64,000 nt of DNA from Tenacibaculum tangerinum. GTDB taxonomy: Bacteria; Bacteroidota; Bacteroidia; Flavobacteriales; Flavobacteriaceae. Positions 26,110 to 34,214 of the stretch are shown one piece after another. The notes beneath the pieces were generated by a model. The model worked only from the letters and a program-made list of their open reading frames with translations. It searched no databases and was not told the DNA's origin. Position 1 is the stretch's first letter, and every line of letters begins with the position of its first letter. The position numbers and the translations under genes were made by a program. The stretch spans positions 434,001 through 498,000 of the forward strand of contig NZ_CP122539.1 of assembly GCF_029853675.1 (NCBI RefSeq), written 5' to 3'.

Positions 26110-27390
26110 ATGGCTGTTTTAGACCAATTAACTTCGCAGCAAGCGATTGACTTAGAAAACAAATACGGAGCACATAACTACCACCCACTACCTGTAGTAT
26201 TAAGTAAAGGAGAGGGAGTATATGTGTGGGATGTTGAAGGGAAAAAATACTATGATTTTTTATCAGCTTATTCAGCGGTAAATCAAGGGCATTGCCATCC
26301 AAAAATTGTTGGAGCAATGGTAAACCAAGCACAAACTCTTACATTAACATCTCGTGCGTTTTATAACGATATGTTAGGGAGGTATGAAAAATTTGCAACT
26401 GAATACTTTGGTTTCGATAAATTATTGCCAATGAACACAGGGGCAGAAGCGGTTGAAACTGCGTTGAAAATATGTAGAAAATGGGCGTATGAAATTAAGG
26501 GAATTGAAGAAAATGAGGCGCAAATAATTGTTTGTGAAAATAATTTCCACGGAAGAACAACCACCATTATTTCGTTTTCAAGTGATTCAGTAGCGCGTAA
26601 AAACTTTGGACCATTTACTAAAGGATTCATAAAAATAGAATACGATAATTTACAAGCTTTAGAAGAAGCCTTGGAAAGTAACGACAATATTGCAGGTTTT
26701 ATGGTAGAACCTATTCAAGGAGAAGCGGGTGTATATGTGCCTTCTGAAGGATACCTAGCAGCTGCAAAAGCTTTGTGTAAAAAACACAATGTGTTATTTA
26801 TTGCAGATGAGGTACAAACGGGTATTGCACGTACGGGTAGATTATTAGCTACCTGCGGAAATTGTTCATGTGAGGATAAAAATTGCTCTGGAAGTCCTGA
26901 GGCAAAACCAGATGTTTTGATCTTAGGAAAGGCATTGAGTGGTGGAGCATATCCAGTTTCTGCGGTACTGGCAAACGATGGTATTATGAATGTAATTGAG
27001 CCAGGGAATCATGGTTCTACTTTTGGAGGAAACCCTGTTGCGGCTGCAGTTGCAATAGCTGCCTTAGAGGTAGTTCGAGATGAAAAATTAGCAGAAAATG
27101 CCGATCGCTTAGGAAAGATTTTTAGACAAGAGTTAGCCGAATTTGCCAAAGAAAATGAGTTAGTTTCTTTAGTAAGAGGTAAAGGCTTATTAAATGCAAT
27201 TGTAATCAACGATACAGAAGATAGCTCTACAGCTTGGGATATTTGTATTAAATTACGTGATAATGGATTGTTAGCAAAGCCAACACATGGTAACATCATT
27301 CGTTTTGCACCGCCATTGGTAATGAATGAAGAAGAATTAAGAGATTGTATTCGTATTATTAAGAAAACAATAACAGAGTTTGAAAAATAA
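26110..27390 (+). CDS. rocD: Ornithine aminotransferase
   Basis: 426 residues from ATG 26110; an in-frame ATG at 26074 would add a non-conserved lead. The class III PLP fold shows [20 protein letters not shown], the NNFHGRT loop, [10 protein letters not shown] with the PLP aspartate and K274 in [13 protein letters not shown]. It transfers the delta-amino group of ornithine to 2-oxoglutarate, giving glutamate semialdehyde for proline or arginine breakdown. A cysteine-rich insert, [11 protein letters not shown], stands between the ARTG and PDVLILGK segments, where enzymes of other groups have a short loop. Cytoplasmic. Confidence 0.93.
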   Translation: MAVLDQLTSQQAIDLENKYGAHNYHPLPVVLSKGEGVYVWDVEGKKYYDFLSAYSAVNQGHCHPKIVGAMVNQAQTLTLTSRAFYNDMLGRYEKFATEYFGFDKLLPMNTGAEAVETALKICRKWAYEIKGIEENEAQIIVCENNFHGRTTTIISFSSDSVARKNFGPFTKGFIKIEYDNLQALEEALESNDNIAGFMVEPIQGEAGVYVPSEGYLAAAKALCKKHNVLFIADEVQTGIARTGRLLATCGNCSCEDKNCSGSPEAKPDVLILGKALSGGAYPVSAVLANDGIMNVIEPGNHGSTFGGNPVAAAVAIAALEVVRDEKLAENADRLGKIFRQELAEFAKENELVSLVRGKGLLNAIVINDTEDSSTAWDICIKLRDNGLLAKPTHGNIIRFAPPLVMNEEELRDCIRIIKKTITEFEK

Positions 27391-27411
27391 GCTGTAAAGG
27401 GCTTTGAGCAT

Positions 27412-27449
27412 AAAAAGAGGCTGTTTTAAAAAATAAAACAGCCTCTTTA
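27412..27449. terminator. Bidirectional terminator
   Basis: AAAGAGGCTGTTTT and AAAACAGCCTCTTT form a perfect 14-base stem between convergent rocD and the DUF937 gene, with A and T runs on both sides. Confidence 0.88.
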
Positions 27450-27473
27450 TTTATATTTATAAAGTTTTCTAAA

Positions 27474-28124
27474 CTATTTTCTTCCAAAAATACCACCTAG
27501 TAGTCCTCCCAACAGACCGCCTGATTTTTGTTGACTGCTACTGCTATTTCCTAGAACCATTCCAGCAACATCATCAACAATACTTCCATCACCATCAGCA
27601 TCTAAAATTTGTTCTAAGAAGCTTTGCTCTCTTTGAGTAGAATTTCCGCCCAGTAAACCACCTAATAATCCGGTTAAATCACTAGCACCTCGAACATTGT
27701 TTTCACGTTTTTGTCTTCCTAAAACACCCATTAAAATAGGAGCAGCTGTTTTTAAAATATCGGCTACAACACTGGTGTCTACTCCAGCTTTTTGTCCTAT
27801 TACCTTTTCTACTCCGTGTTTTTTATCGCCTAATACATGCCCTAAAATTTTATCTCCATCTTGCCTTACTTCCTCATCAACGCCACCGCGAAATAAATCA
27901 CCAAGGCTATCTAAAATACCTCCATCATGTTGATCAAGAGCGCCCATTAGTCCCTCAGCTCCTTTCGGAGTAGATGCATTACGTTGCATTGCCTTCATCA
28001 AAACGGGTAACGCCATGGTTAATACACTGCTAGTTTTACTAGTATCTTGTCCTGTTGATCCTGCAACTCCTGATATAATTGCTTTACCTGCATCACTATT
28101 TAATAAGTCTAAAATTCCTGTCAT
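27474..28124 (-). CDS. DUF937 domain protein
   Basis: 216 residues. The DUF937 part (MTGILDLLNSDAGKAIISGV, TMALPVLMKAMQRNASTPKG, KKHGVEKVIGQKAGVDTSVV) resembles YidB-like proteins. After residue 150 come a glycine-leucine-rich linker (GLLGGLLGGN), a DADGDG loop like an EF-hand or dockerin calcium site, and a GGLLGGLLGGIFGRK tail. No signal peptide. The role is unknown. Confidence 0.82.
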   Translation of the reverse strand: MTGILDLLNSDAGKAIISGVAGSTGQDTSKTSSVLTMALPVLMKAMQRNASTPKGAEGLMGALDQHDGGILDSLGDLFRGGVDEEVRQDGDKILGHVLGDKKHGVEKVIGQKAGVDTSVVADILKTAAPILMGVLGRQKRENNVRGASDLTGLLGGLLGGNSTQREQSFLEQILDADGDGSIVDDVAGMVLGNSSSSQQKSGGLLGGLLGGIFGRK

Positions 28125-28247
28125 TTTTATAATTTTAATAAGGTTAGTACTTAGTTTCTAAAGATAAGACACAAGAAGGAAATAACCGGTCACTTTTTTA
28201 AATAATTCTTTTTACCTTACAGCCTCTTAAAAAACGGATAGAATTAT

Positions 28248-29573
28248 ATGAAGAAAATTGCACTACACTGGCAAATTTTAATAGGAATGGTTTTAGGTAT
28301 TCTTTTTGGATTAGGAATGACCTTTATAGATAACGGAGCTTCATTTGTTTCTGATTGGATAAAACCCTTTGGGACTATTTTTGTAAAGTTATTAAAACTC
28401 ATAGCCGTACCCTTAATTATCGCATCTTTGGTTAAAGGAATATCAGACTTAAAAGATATTTCTAAATTTAAAAATATAGGGTTACGTACGATATTGATAT
28501 ATATAGGTACTACTGTAATTGCTATAACAGTTGGACTAATACTCGTTAATATAGTACAGCCAGGAAATGGGATTTCTGAAGAAACCATAACCAAATTAAC
28601 AGCAGATTATGCCAATAGTGAAGGGGTGCAAGCAAAGATAGCCGAAGCTAGTAGGCAAAAACAAAGCGGACCGCTTCAATTTTTAGAAGATATGGTGCCT
28701 GATAATGCGATGCAGGCAATGAGCAATAACAAAGCAATGCTACAAGTAATTTTCTTTACTATTTTCTTAGGAATATCGATACTATTGGTAGGAGAGAAGA
28801 AGGCAAAACCATTAAAACAATTTTTTGATTCATTGAACGAAGTTGTACTAAAAATGGTAGACTTAATTATGCTAACAGCTCCTTATGCAGTATTCGCTTT
28901 GTTAGCAAATGTGGTGGTATCTTCTAACGACCCAGATTTGTTATTGGCTTTATTAAAATATGCACTAACAGTAGTGGGAGGACTCTTAATTCTTATAATC
29001 TTTTACATGGTATTAATAAGTGTTTTTACCAAGAAAAATCCAATGTGGTTCTTACAACAAATTAGTCCAGCACAATTGTTAGCATTTTCTACAAGTTCGA
29101 GTGCTGCAACACTACCAGTTACGATGGAACGTGTAGAAGAGCATATTGGAGTTGATAAAGAAGTATCGAGTTTTGTATTGCCCGTAGGAGCTACCATAAA
29201 TATGGACGGAACGAGTCTATACCAAGCGGTTGCCGCAGTTTTTATATCGCAAGCTTTGAGTTTTGATTTGACCTTTGCAGATCAGCTTACTATTATTTTA
29301 ACTGCACTATTGGCTTCCATAGGTTCTGCAGCCGTACCGGGTGCAGGAATGGTAATGTTGGTCATCGTATTAGAATCAGTTGGTTTTCCAGCAGATAAAT
29401 TAGCTATTGGTTTGGCATTAATTTTTGCAGTTGATAGACCGCTAGATATGTGTAGAACAGTTATCAACGTAACGGGTGATGCAACCGTTTCTACACTAGT
29501 AGCAAAATCTGTAGGAAAATTAGGAAAACCGCATCCTAAAAATTGGGACGACCATTACAAAGAGGTAAAATAA
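28248..29573 (+). CDS. Dicarboxylate/amino acid:cation symporter (DAACS)
   Basis: 441 residues with eight membrane helices and two re-entrant loops. FSTSSSAATLPVTMERVEEH is the serine-rich first hairpin, VLPVGATINMDGTSLYQAVA the NMDGT motif of helix 7, and GAAVPGAGMVML-type sequence (SAAVPGAGMVMLVIVLESVG) the second hairpin. It should import glutamate, aspartate or C4 dicarboxylates with Na+ or H+. Start at ATG 28248, nine bases before the lysine-rich N-terminus expected in the family. The next gene begins 18 bases downstream. Confidence 0.92.
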   Translation: MKKIALHWQILIGMVLGILFGLGMTFIDNGASFVSDWIKPFGTIFVKLLKLIAVPLIIASLVKGISDLKDISKFKNIGLRTILIYIGTTVIAITVGLILVNIVQPGNGISEETITKLTADYANSEGVQAKIAEASRQKQSGPLQFLEDMVPDNAMQAMSNNKAMLQVIFFTIFLGISILLVGEKKAKPLKQFFDSLNEVVLKMVDLIMLTAPYAVFALLANVVVSSNDPDLLLALLKYALTVVGGLLILIIFYMVLISVFTKKNPMWFLQQISPAQLLAFSTSSSAATLPVTMERVEEHIGVDKEVSSFVLPVGATINMDGTSLYQAVAAVFISQALSFDLTFADQLTIILTALLASIGSAAVPGAGMVMLVIVLESVGFPADKLAIGLALIFAVDRPLDMCRTVINVTGDATVSTLVAKSVGKLGKPHPKNWDDHYKEVK

Positions 29574-29591
29574 CCTTATATATTGAATACC

Positions 29592-30428
29592 ATGCTAACA
29601 GTAGATTCGCCCATAGTTTCGGTTGATTGGTTACAAGATAATTTGCATGCAAACAACCTAATAGTTCTTGATGCCAGTTTAGAAAAGGTAGGAAAAGACG
29701 TTTTAGATGCAATAGAAAAAAAGCAAATTAAAAATGCGGTTTTCTTTGATTTAAAAAATGTCTTTTTAGATCTTAAAGGAACATATCCGAATACGATTCC
29801 ATCAAAAGAACATTTTGAAAAAGAAGTACGAAAAATAGGAATAAATAAAGATAGTTGTATAGTTGTATACGACGATTTGGGCATATACTCTGCCCCGAGG
29901 GTATGGTGGCTATTTACAACATTTGGTTTCACAAACATAGCCGTACTCAATGGTGGTTTCCCTGCATGGAAAAATGCGGGTTTTGAAGTAGAATCTAAAA
30001 AGGAAAGAAAGAATGCTACGGGTAATTTTGAAGTGAATTTTAAAAAGAACAGATTAAGCACCACAGCAAGCGTATTCATGGCTTCTCGAGATAAGAAAAT
30101 TATTTTAGATGCCCGCTCTAAAGCAAGATTTGATGCTACTGAACCAGAACCCAGAAAGAATTTGCGAGGAGGTCATATTCCAAATTCTAAAAACTTGCCT
30201 TACACAGAATTATTAGTAGATGGAAAAATGAAGTCTAAAAAAGAACTCCAGAAAATATTTTCAAAAATAAATCCGAATCATGAGGAAATGATTTTTACAT
30301 GCGGATCGGGAATTACGGCATGTATACTAGCCATCGGGGCAGCAAAGGCAGGATACACAAATTACAGTGTGTACGATGGTTCTTGGACTGCATGGGCAAG
30401 TGAACTGGAATTACCAGTTGAAAAATAA
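29592..30428 (+). CDS. sseA: Thiosulfate / 3-mercaptopyruvate sulfurtransferase
   Basis: 278 residues from ATG 29592 (TTG at 29583 is an alternative). Two rhodanese domains: the inactive N-terminal one (IVSVDWLQDNLHANNLIVLD ... APRVWWLFTTFGFTNIAVLN) and the active C-terminal one with C237 in CGSGITA, the loop that marks mercaptopyruvate rather than thiosulfate specificity. It moves sulfur to thiol or cyanide acceptors in the cytoplasm. It follows the DAACS gene closely and may share its transcript. Confidence 0.9.
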   Translation: MLTVDSPIVSVDWLQDNLHANNLIVLDASLEKVGKDVLDAIEKKQIKNAVFFDLKNVFLDLKGTYPNTIPSKEHFEKEVRKIGINKDSCIVVYDDLGIYSAPRVWWLFTTFGFTNIAVLNGGFPAWKNAGFEVESKKERKNATGNFEVNFKKNRLSTTASVFMASRDKKIILDARSKARFDATEPEPRKNLRGGHIPNSKNLPYTELLVDGKMKSKKELQKIFSKINPNHEEMIFTCGSGITACILAIGAAKAGYTNYSVYDGSWTAWASELELPVEK

Positions 30429-30583
30429 AACACCTAAAACATAGATTCTATCTTAGAATAAAATTAAACGAACTGACACTATCTTCTTATCTGAAAAATT
30501 TATGGGTAAGGTAACCATTAGGCTAGGTTTTAAATCTTATCTAAGATTTATAAACATAAATAAAGGAAATAGCAAAAGGTAAA
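30429..30583. other. Intergenic region with two inverted repeats
   Basis: ATTCTA-TCT-TAGAAT (30446-30460) and TAAATCTTA-TC-TAAGATTTA (30531-30550) are short palindromes. Neither has a proper T tract, so they may be operators or weak terminators after the sulfurtransferase gene. Confidence 0.4.
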
Positions 30584-30766
30584 ATGCTATTGCATAATTC
30601 GGGTATAATAACTATATTAACATCACGGAGTTTCTCTACCGTAGCGTTATCTACTTTTTTCTTCTTAATTTTTGCTAAGCAAATAATTAAGAATAAAAAA
30701 AGGAATACAACATCAGATAAAAATTATTTTAAAATACCTTATCGTTTTAGGTTAAAATACGTGTAA
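30584..30766 (+). CDS. Possible 60-aa membrane peptide
   Basis: MLLHNSGIITILTSRSFSTV is followed by one hydrophobic segment (ALSTFFFLIFAKQII) and a lysine-rich tail. AAAAGG lies four bases before the ATG. No family is recognised, and the frame could be chance. Confidence 0.25.
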   Translation: MLLHNSGIITILTSRSFSTVALSTFFFLIFAKQIIKNKKRNTTSDKNYFKIPYRFRLKYV

Positions 30767-30780
30767 ATTTGATGTATGAA

Positions 30781-30804
30781 TTATCAATAAATTTACTTTC
30801 CACA
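30781..30804 (+). promoter_or_regulatory. Shared control motif, copy 1
   Basis: TTATCAATAA-A-TTT-A-CTTTCCACA here matches TTATCAATAA-T-TTT-CTTTCCACA at 32020-32042. One copy precedes the LacI regulator gene and the other the importer operon, so they are probably targets of the same regulator. Confidence 0.5.
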
Positions 30805-30850
30805 TGGTGAATGTAACAATAAAAATTACTCTATAACTATTGAAAACACT

Positions 30851-30866
30851 ACGAAACCGTTTTCGT
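30851..30866. promoter_or_regulatory. LacI-type operator
   Basis: ACGAAACCGTTTTCGT is a near-perfect 16-base palindrome of the GAAACC-GTTTTC type bound by LacI-family regulators. It lies 73 bases before the lacI-like gene, suggesting autoregulation. Confidence 0.55.
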
Positions 30867-30938
30867 GTTGATAAGTTTTTAACATTATCATAAAATAGTA
30901 GGAATATAGAGAAGGTTAAACAATCATTTTTGTAAAAT

Positions 30939-31964
30939 ATGAAACCGAGAATTACCATAAAGACAATAGCTAAAGAGTTGGGGGTGTCTATTTCAACGGT
31001 ATCTAAGGCACTCAAAGATAGCTATGAGATAAGTCAAGAAACGAAAGATAGAATAAAAGCGTATGCAGATTATTACAATTATCGCCCAAATAACTTAGCA
31101 TTACAATTAAGAAATCAAAAAACAAAAGTAATAGGCATCATACTACCACAAATAGTTCATCACTTTTTTTCAACGGTAATTAAAGGAGTTGAACAAGAAG
31201 CAAGTAGTAGGGGGTATAGTACCATGGTTTGTTTTTCTAATGATGAAGAAAAAAAGGAGGTAGAAACAATAAGCTTGTTAACGAATGGTAGTGTAGATGG
31301 CTTGCTGGTTTCTATGGCTAAAGAAACATTAGAAAATCAACATTTTCAACATTTTAAAAAGCTAATTGAAGATGAAGTTCCTTTAGTTTTGTTTGATAGA
31401 ACCCATGAAGCTATTGAATGTGATAAGGTAATTGTAGATGATTTAAGTGCAGGCTATAAAGCAACACAGCATTTATTAGATCAAAACTGTAAAAACATAG
31501 CAATAATAACTACCCCTAAACATGTAACTGTTGGCTTGCACAGAGAAAGAGGATATGAGAAAGCTTTAGTTGAAGCAGGTATTAAAATTGACAGAAAATT
31601 AATTATAGAAATTGATGAAAAGCAAGATATTTATCTTCAAATACTAGCACTATTTAATCAAAAGATAGATGCGGTGTTTGCTGTTAATGAAATTTATGCA
31701 GCAATCGCTATTAGGGTTGCCAAGGAAAAGAAAATGAAGATACCAGATGATATTTCGATAGTTGGTTTTACAGACGGACTCATATCTGAATACTCGTCAC
31801 CATCAATAACAACAGTAGCACAACACGGGTTTACTATGGGAAAACAGGCCGCTGAGATGTTGATTGACAGAATAGAAAATGACAAGCAAGAAAAACAAAT
31901 TCAAACAAAAGTAATATCAAGTAACTTAAAGATAAGAGAATCTAGTAGATTTTTAAAAAACTAA
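30939..31964 (+). CDS. LacI family transcriptional regulator of the maltose locus
   Basis: 341 residues: N-terminal helix-turn-helix with hinge helix (ITIKTIAKELGVSISTVSKA then LKDSYEIS) and a periplasmic-binding-protein-like effector domain (KVIGIILPQIVHHFFSTVIK ... AVFAVNEIYAAIAIRVAKEK ... SIVGFTDG). It stands immediately upstream of, and in line with, the maltose genes, as its homologues do in other Flavobacteriaceae; maltose or a phosphorylated sugar is the likely effector. It has an operator-like palindrome upstream. Confidence 0.92.
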   Translation: MKPRITIKTIAKELGVSISTVSKALKDSYEISQETKDRIKAYADYYNYRPNNLALQLRNQKTKVIGIILPQIVHHFFSTVIKGVEQEASSRGYSTMVCFSNDEEKKEVETISLLTNGSVDGLLVSMAKETLENQHFQHFKKLIEDEVPLVLFDRTHEAIECDKVIVDDLSAGYKATQHLLDQNCKNIAIITTPKHVTVGLHRERGYEKALVEAGIKIDRKLIIEIDEKQDIYLQILALFNQKIDAVFAVNEIYAAIAIRVAKEKKMKIPDDISIVGFTDGLISEYSSPSITTVAQHGFTMGKQAAEMLIDRIENDKQEKQIQTKVISSNLKIRESSRFLKN

Positions 31965-32019
31965 TATTTTTTTTGGAGGGATAAATAAAAAATAATATAT
32001 TCACCCCGTTGAAAATGAC

Positions 32020-32042
32020 TTATCAATAATTTTCTTTCCACA
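32020..32042 (+). promoter_or_regulatory. Shared control motif, copy 2
   Basis: Second copy of the motif at 30781-30804, 56 bases before the importer start codon. Confidence 0.5.
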
Positions 32043-32052
32043 CATTAATTTA

Positions 32053-32098
32053 GATAAGTCGTAGCGCTTATCGTAGTATTAACTAATAATTACGATAA
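32053..32098. promoter_or_regulatory. Two overlapping inverted repeats before the maltose operon
   Basis: GATAAG-N8-CTTATC (32053-32072) and TTATCGTA-N15-TACGATAA (32068-32098) overlap each other. The second runs into the importer ATG, so it could act as an operator or as a 5-prime RNA hairpin over the start. Confidence 0.45.
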
Positions 32099-33474
32099 TG
32101 ATTAAGCGTAAATTAAGTTTCTGGGAAATCTGGAATATGAGTTTTGGATTTTTAGGAATTCAGTTCGGGTTTGCCCTTCAGGGTGGTTTCATGTCACGAA
32201 TTTTTCAAACATTAGGTGCCGGAAAGGAAGATATTCCTTTGCTATGGATTGCTGCACCCTTAACAGGATTAATAGTACAACCCATTATTGGATACATGAG
32301 TGATAGAACATGGAGTCCGAAATGGGGAAGAAGAAGACCTTATTTTTTAATAGGGGCTATTCTTAGCTCTTTTGCACTATTTTTTGTGCCACATTCATCC
32401 GCTTTGTGGATGGCAGCTGGTTTTTTATGGATTTTAGATGCTTCCATAAATATATCTATGGAACCTTTTAGAGCACTTGTGGCAGATAAGCTACCAGACT
32501 CTCAACGTTCTTATGGCTTTGTAGTACAAACTTTAATTATTGGAATAGGTACCTGGGTTGCAAGTAACTTACCTTGGTTTGTTTCTAAGCTTGGAGTAAG
32601 TGACACTGCCGAAATAGGAGTTGTTCCCATGTCTGTTAAGGTAGCCTTTGCCATCGGAGCTTTTGTCTTTTTACTCAGCATTCTGTACACTGTTTTTACG
32701 ACTACAGAATACCCACCAGAAGATATGGAGGAGTTTGAAAGGGAAAAAGCCCAAAAGAATCAATTTATACCAAATATTGTAAATAATATAGGTAACATGC
32801 CACTAACCATGAAAAAGTTAGGGGTAATACAGTTTTTTAGCTGGTTTGCCTTTTTTACAATGTGGAGTATGGCGAATCCTGCACTTACCGAGCATGTTTT
32901 TAAAACACCTGCTCCAGTAGAGGCAACATACAACATGAACATTTCAGAGCAAAAAGAAGCTTTCGATATTGCTAACACTGCTTTTCAAAAATCATCTAAC
33001 TTAGTAGGTTCTTACATGGGGATTTACGGACTTTCCTCAATGGCTTTTGCCTTGTTATTAGTGTTTTATACAGCCAAACGAAGAATAAACAGAAAATATG
33101 TGCACATGTTCTCGTTATTGTTAGGAGGCATTGGGTTTATGATGATGAAGTATATACCTTCCCATGAGTACTTAACGATATCTTTTATTTTAATAGGTTT
33201 TGCCTGGGGTAGCATTTTATCGATGCCATACGCCATGCTATCAAGCTCTGTAGACCCCAAAAAAATGGGAGTTATCATGGGAATATTCAATATGTTTATT
33301 GTAATTCCACAAATTACAGCAGCAGTAGGAGGTGTGAATTTTGTTTCAAACCTTTTTGGTAAAGAAACCATAAATGCGATGATGGTTGCTGGCTTAAGTT
33401 TGATAATAGCCGCATTGAGCAACTTTCTAATAACGAACAAAAACGCAATTACTTACCAGCCAGAAACTGAATAA
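32098..33474 (+). CDS. MFS sugar transporter, SLC45-like (maltose importer)
   Basis: 458 residues, twelve membrane segments. SFWEIWNMSFGFLGIQFGFA and PIIGYMSDRTWSPKWGRRRP (the MFS signature loop between helices 2 and 3, D-R-x-GRRRP) are typical of the glycoside-pentoside-hexuronide/SLC45 group that carries maltose or sucrose in symport. A long periplasmic loop near residues 275-300 is unusual but common in this clade. The next gene overlaps by one base (TAATG). It is the first structural gene of the locus. Confidence 0.88.
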   Translation: MIKRKLSFWEIWNMSFGFLGIQFGFALQGGFMSRIFQTLGAGKEDIPLLWIAAPLTGLIVQPIIGYMSDRTWSPKWGRRRPYFLIGAILSSFALFFVPHSSALWMAAGFLWILDASINISMEPFRALVADKLPDSQRSYGFVVQTLIIGIGTWVASNLPWFVSKLGVSDTAEIGVVPMSVKVAFAIGAFVFLLSILYTVFTTTEYPPEDMEEFEREKAQKNQFIPNIVNNIGNMPLTMKKLGVIQFFSWFAFFTMWSMANPALTEHVFKTPAPVEATYNMNISEQKEAFDIANTAFQKSSNLVGSYMGIYGLSSMAFALLLVFYTAKRRINRKYVHMFSLLLGGIGFMMMKYIPSHEYLTISFILIGFAWGSILSMPYAMLSSSVDPKKMGVIMGIFNMFIVIPQITAAVGGVNFVSNLFGKETINAMMVAGLSLIIAALSNFLITNKNAITYQPETE

Positions 33475-34121
33475 TGAATACCAAAGGATTTATTTTTGAT
33501 TTAGATGGTGTTATCGTTGACACCGCCAAATATCATTTCTTAGCTTGGAAAAAGCTAGCGAATGGTATAGGAATAGATTTTACACACGAGCAAAATGAAC
33601 AATTAAAAGGAGTAAGTCGTGTAAAATCGCTTGAAAAAATTTTAAGCTGGGGAAATAAGGTGATTTCTGATGATGAATTTTCGGAACTCATTAGTAAAAA
33701 AAACAACGACTATTTGAGTTATATAGAACAAATGAGCACACAAGAGATTTTACCAGACATACCTAAAGTACTTAACTATTTAACCGATAATAACATTCCT
33801 GTAGCCTTAGGGTCTGCCAGCAAAAATGCAAGAGCAATACTTCAAAAGGTAAACCTAATTTCAAAATTTAATGTTATTGTAGATGGCAATGATGTAACAA
33901 AAGCAAAACCCAACCCAGAAGTGTTTTTAACTGCCGCACAAAATTTAGAAGTAGCTCCTGAAAATTGCGTGGTATTTGAAGATTCTTTGGCAGGCATTGA
34001 AGCAGCTAAAAATGCGAATATGATAGCCATAGGAATTGGAGATGTAACTATTTTAAACAAAGCAGATTTTGTTTTCAAAGATTTTACAGAAATAGATCTT
34101 GAATTTATAGCTCAACTATAA
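33474..34121 (+). CDS. pgmB: Beta-phosphoglucomutase
   Basis: 215 residues of the HAD superfamily. FIFDLDGVIVDTAKYHFLAW holds the nucleophile D9 and acid/base D11 (DLDGV), the cap contains RVKSLEKIL, ALGSASKNAR gives motif II, and VVFEDSLAGIEAAKNANM gives the motif IV aspartates. It turns beta-glucose-1-phosphate into glucose-6-phosphate in the cytoplasm. Its start overlaps the importer stop, and the next gene encodes the phosphorylase that makes its substrate. Confidence 0.93.
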   Translation: MNTKGFIFDLDGVIVDTAKYHFLAWKKLANGIGIDFTHEQNEQLKGVSRVKSLEKILSWGNKVISDDEFSELISKKNNDYLSYIEQMSTQEILPDIPKVLNYLTDNNIPVALGSASKNARAILQKVNLISKFNVIVDGNDVTKAKPNPEVFLTAAQNLEVAPENCVVFEDSLAGIEAAKNANMIAIGIGDVTILNKADFVFKDFTEIDLEFIAQL

Positions 34122-34214
34122 AAAGTAGCTGACTAATGGATAAGGTATTTTAATAAAGTAATACAAACAAACAACATCAAAAAGAATTTTTCTTTTTAAA
34201 AACAGAAAGTAAAA

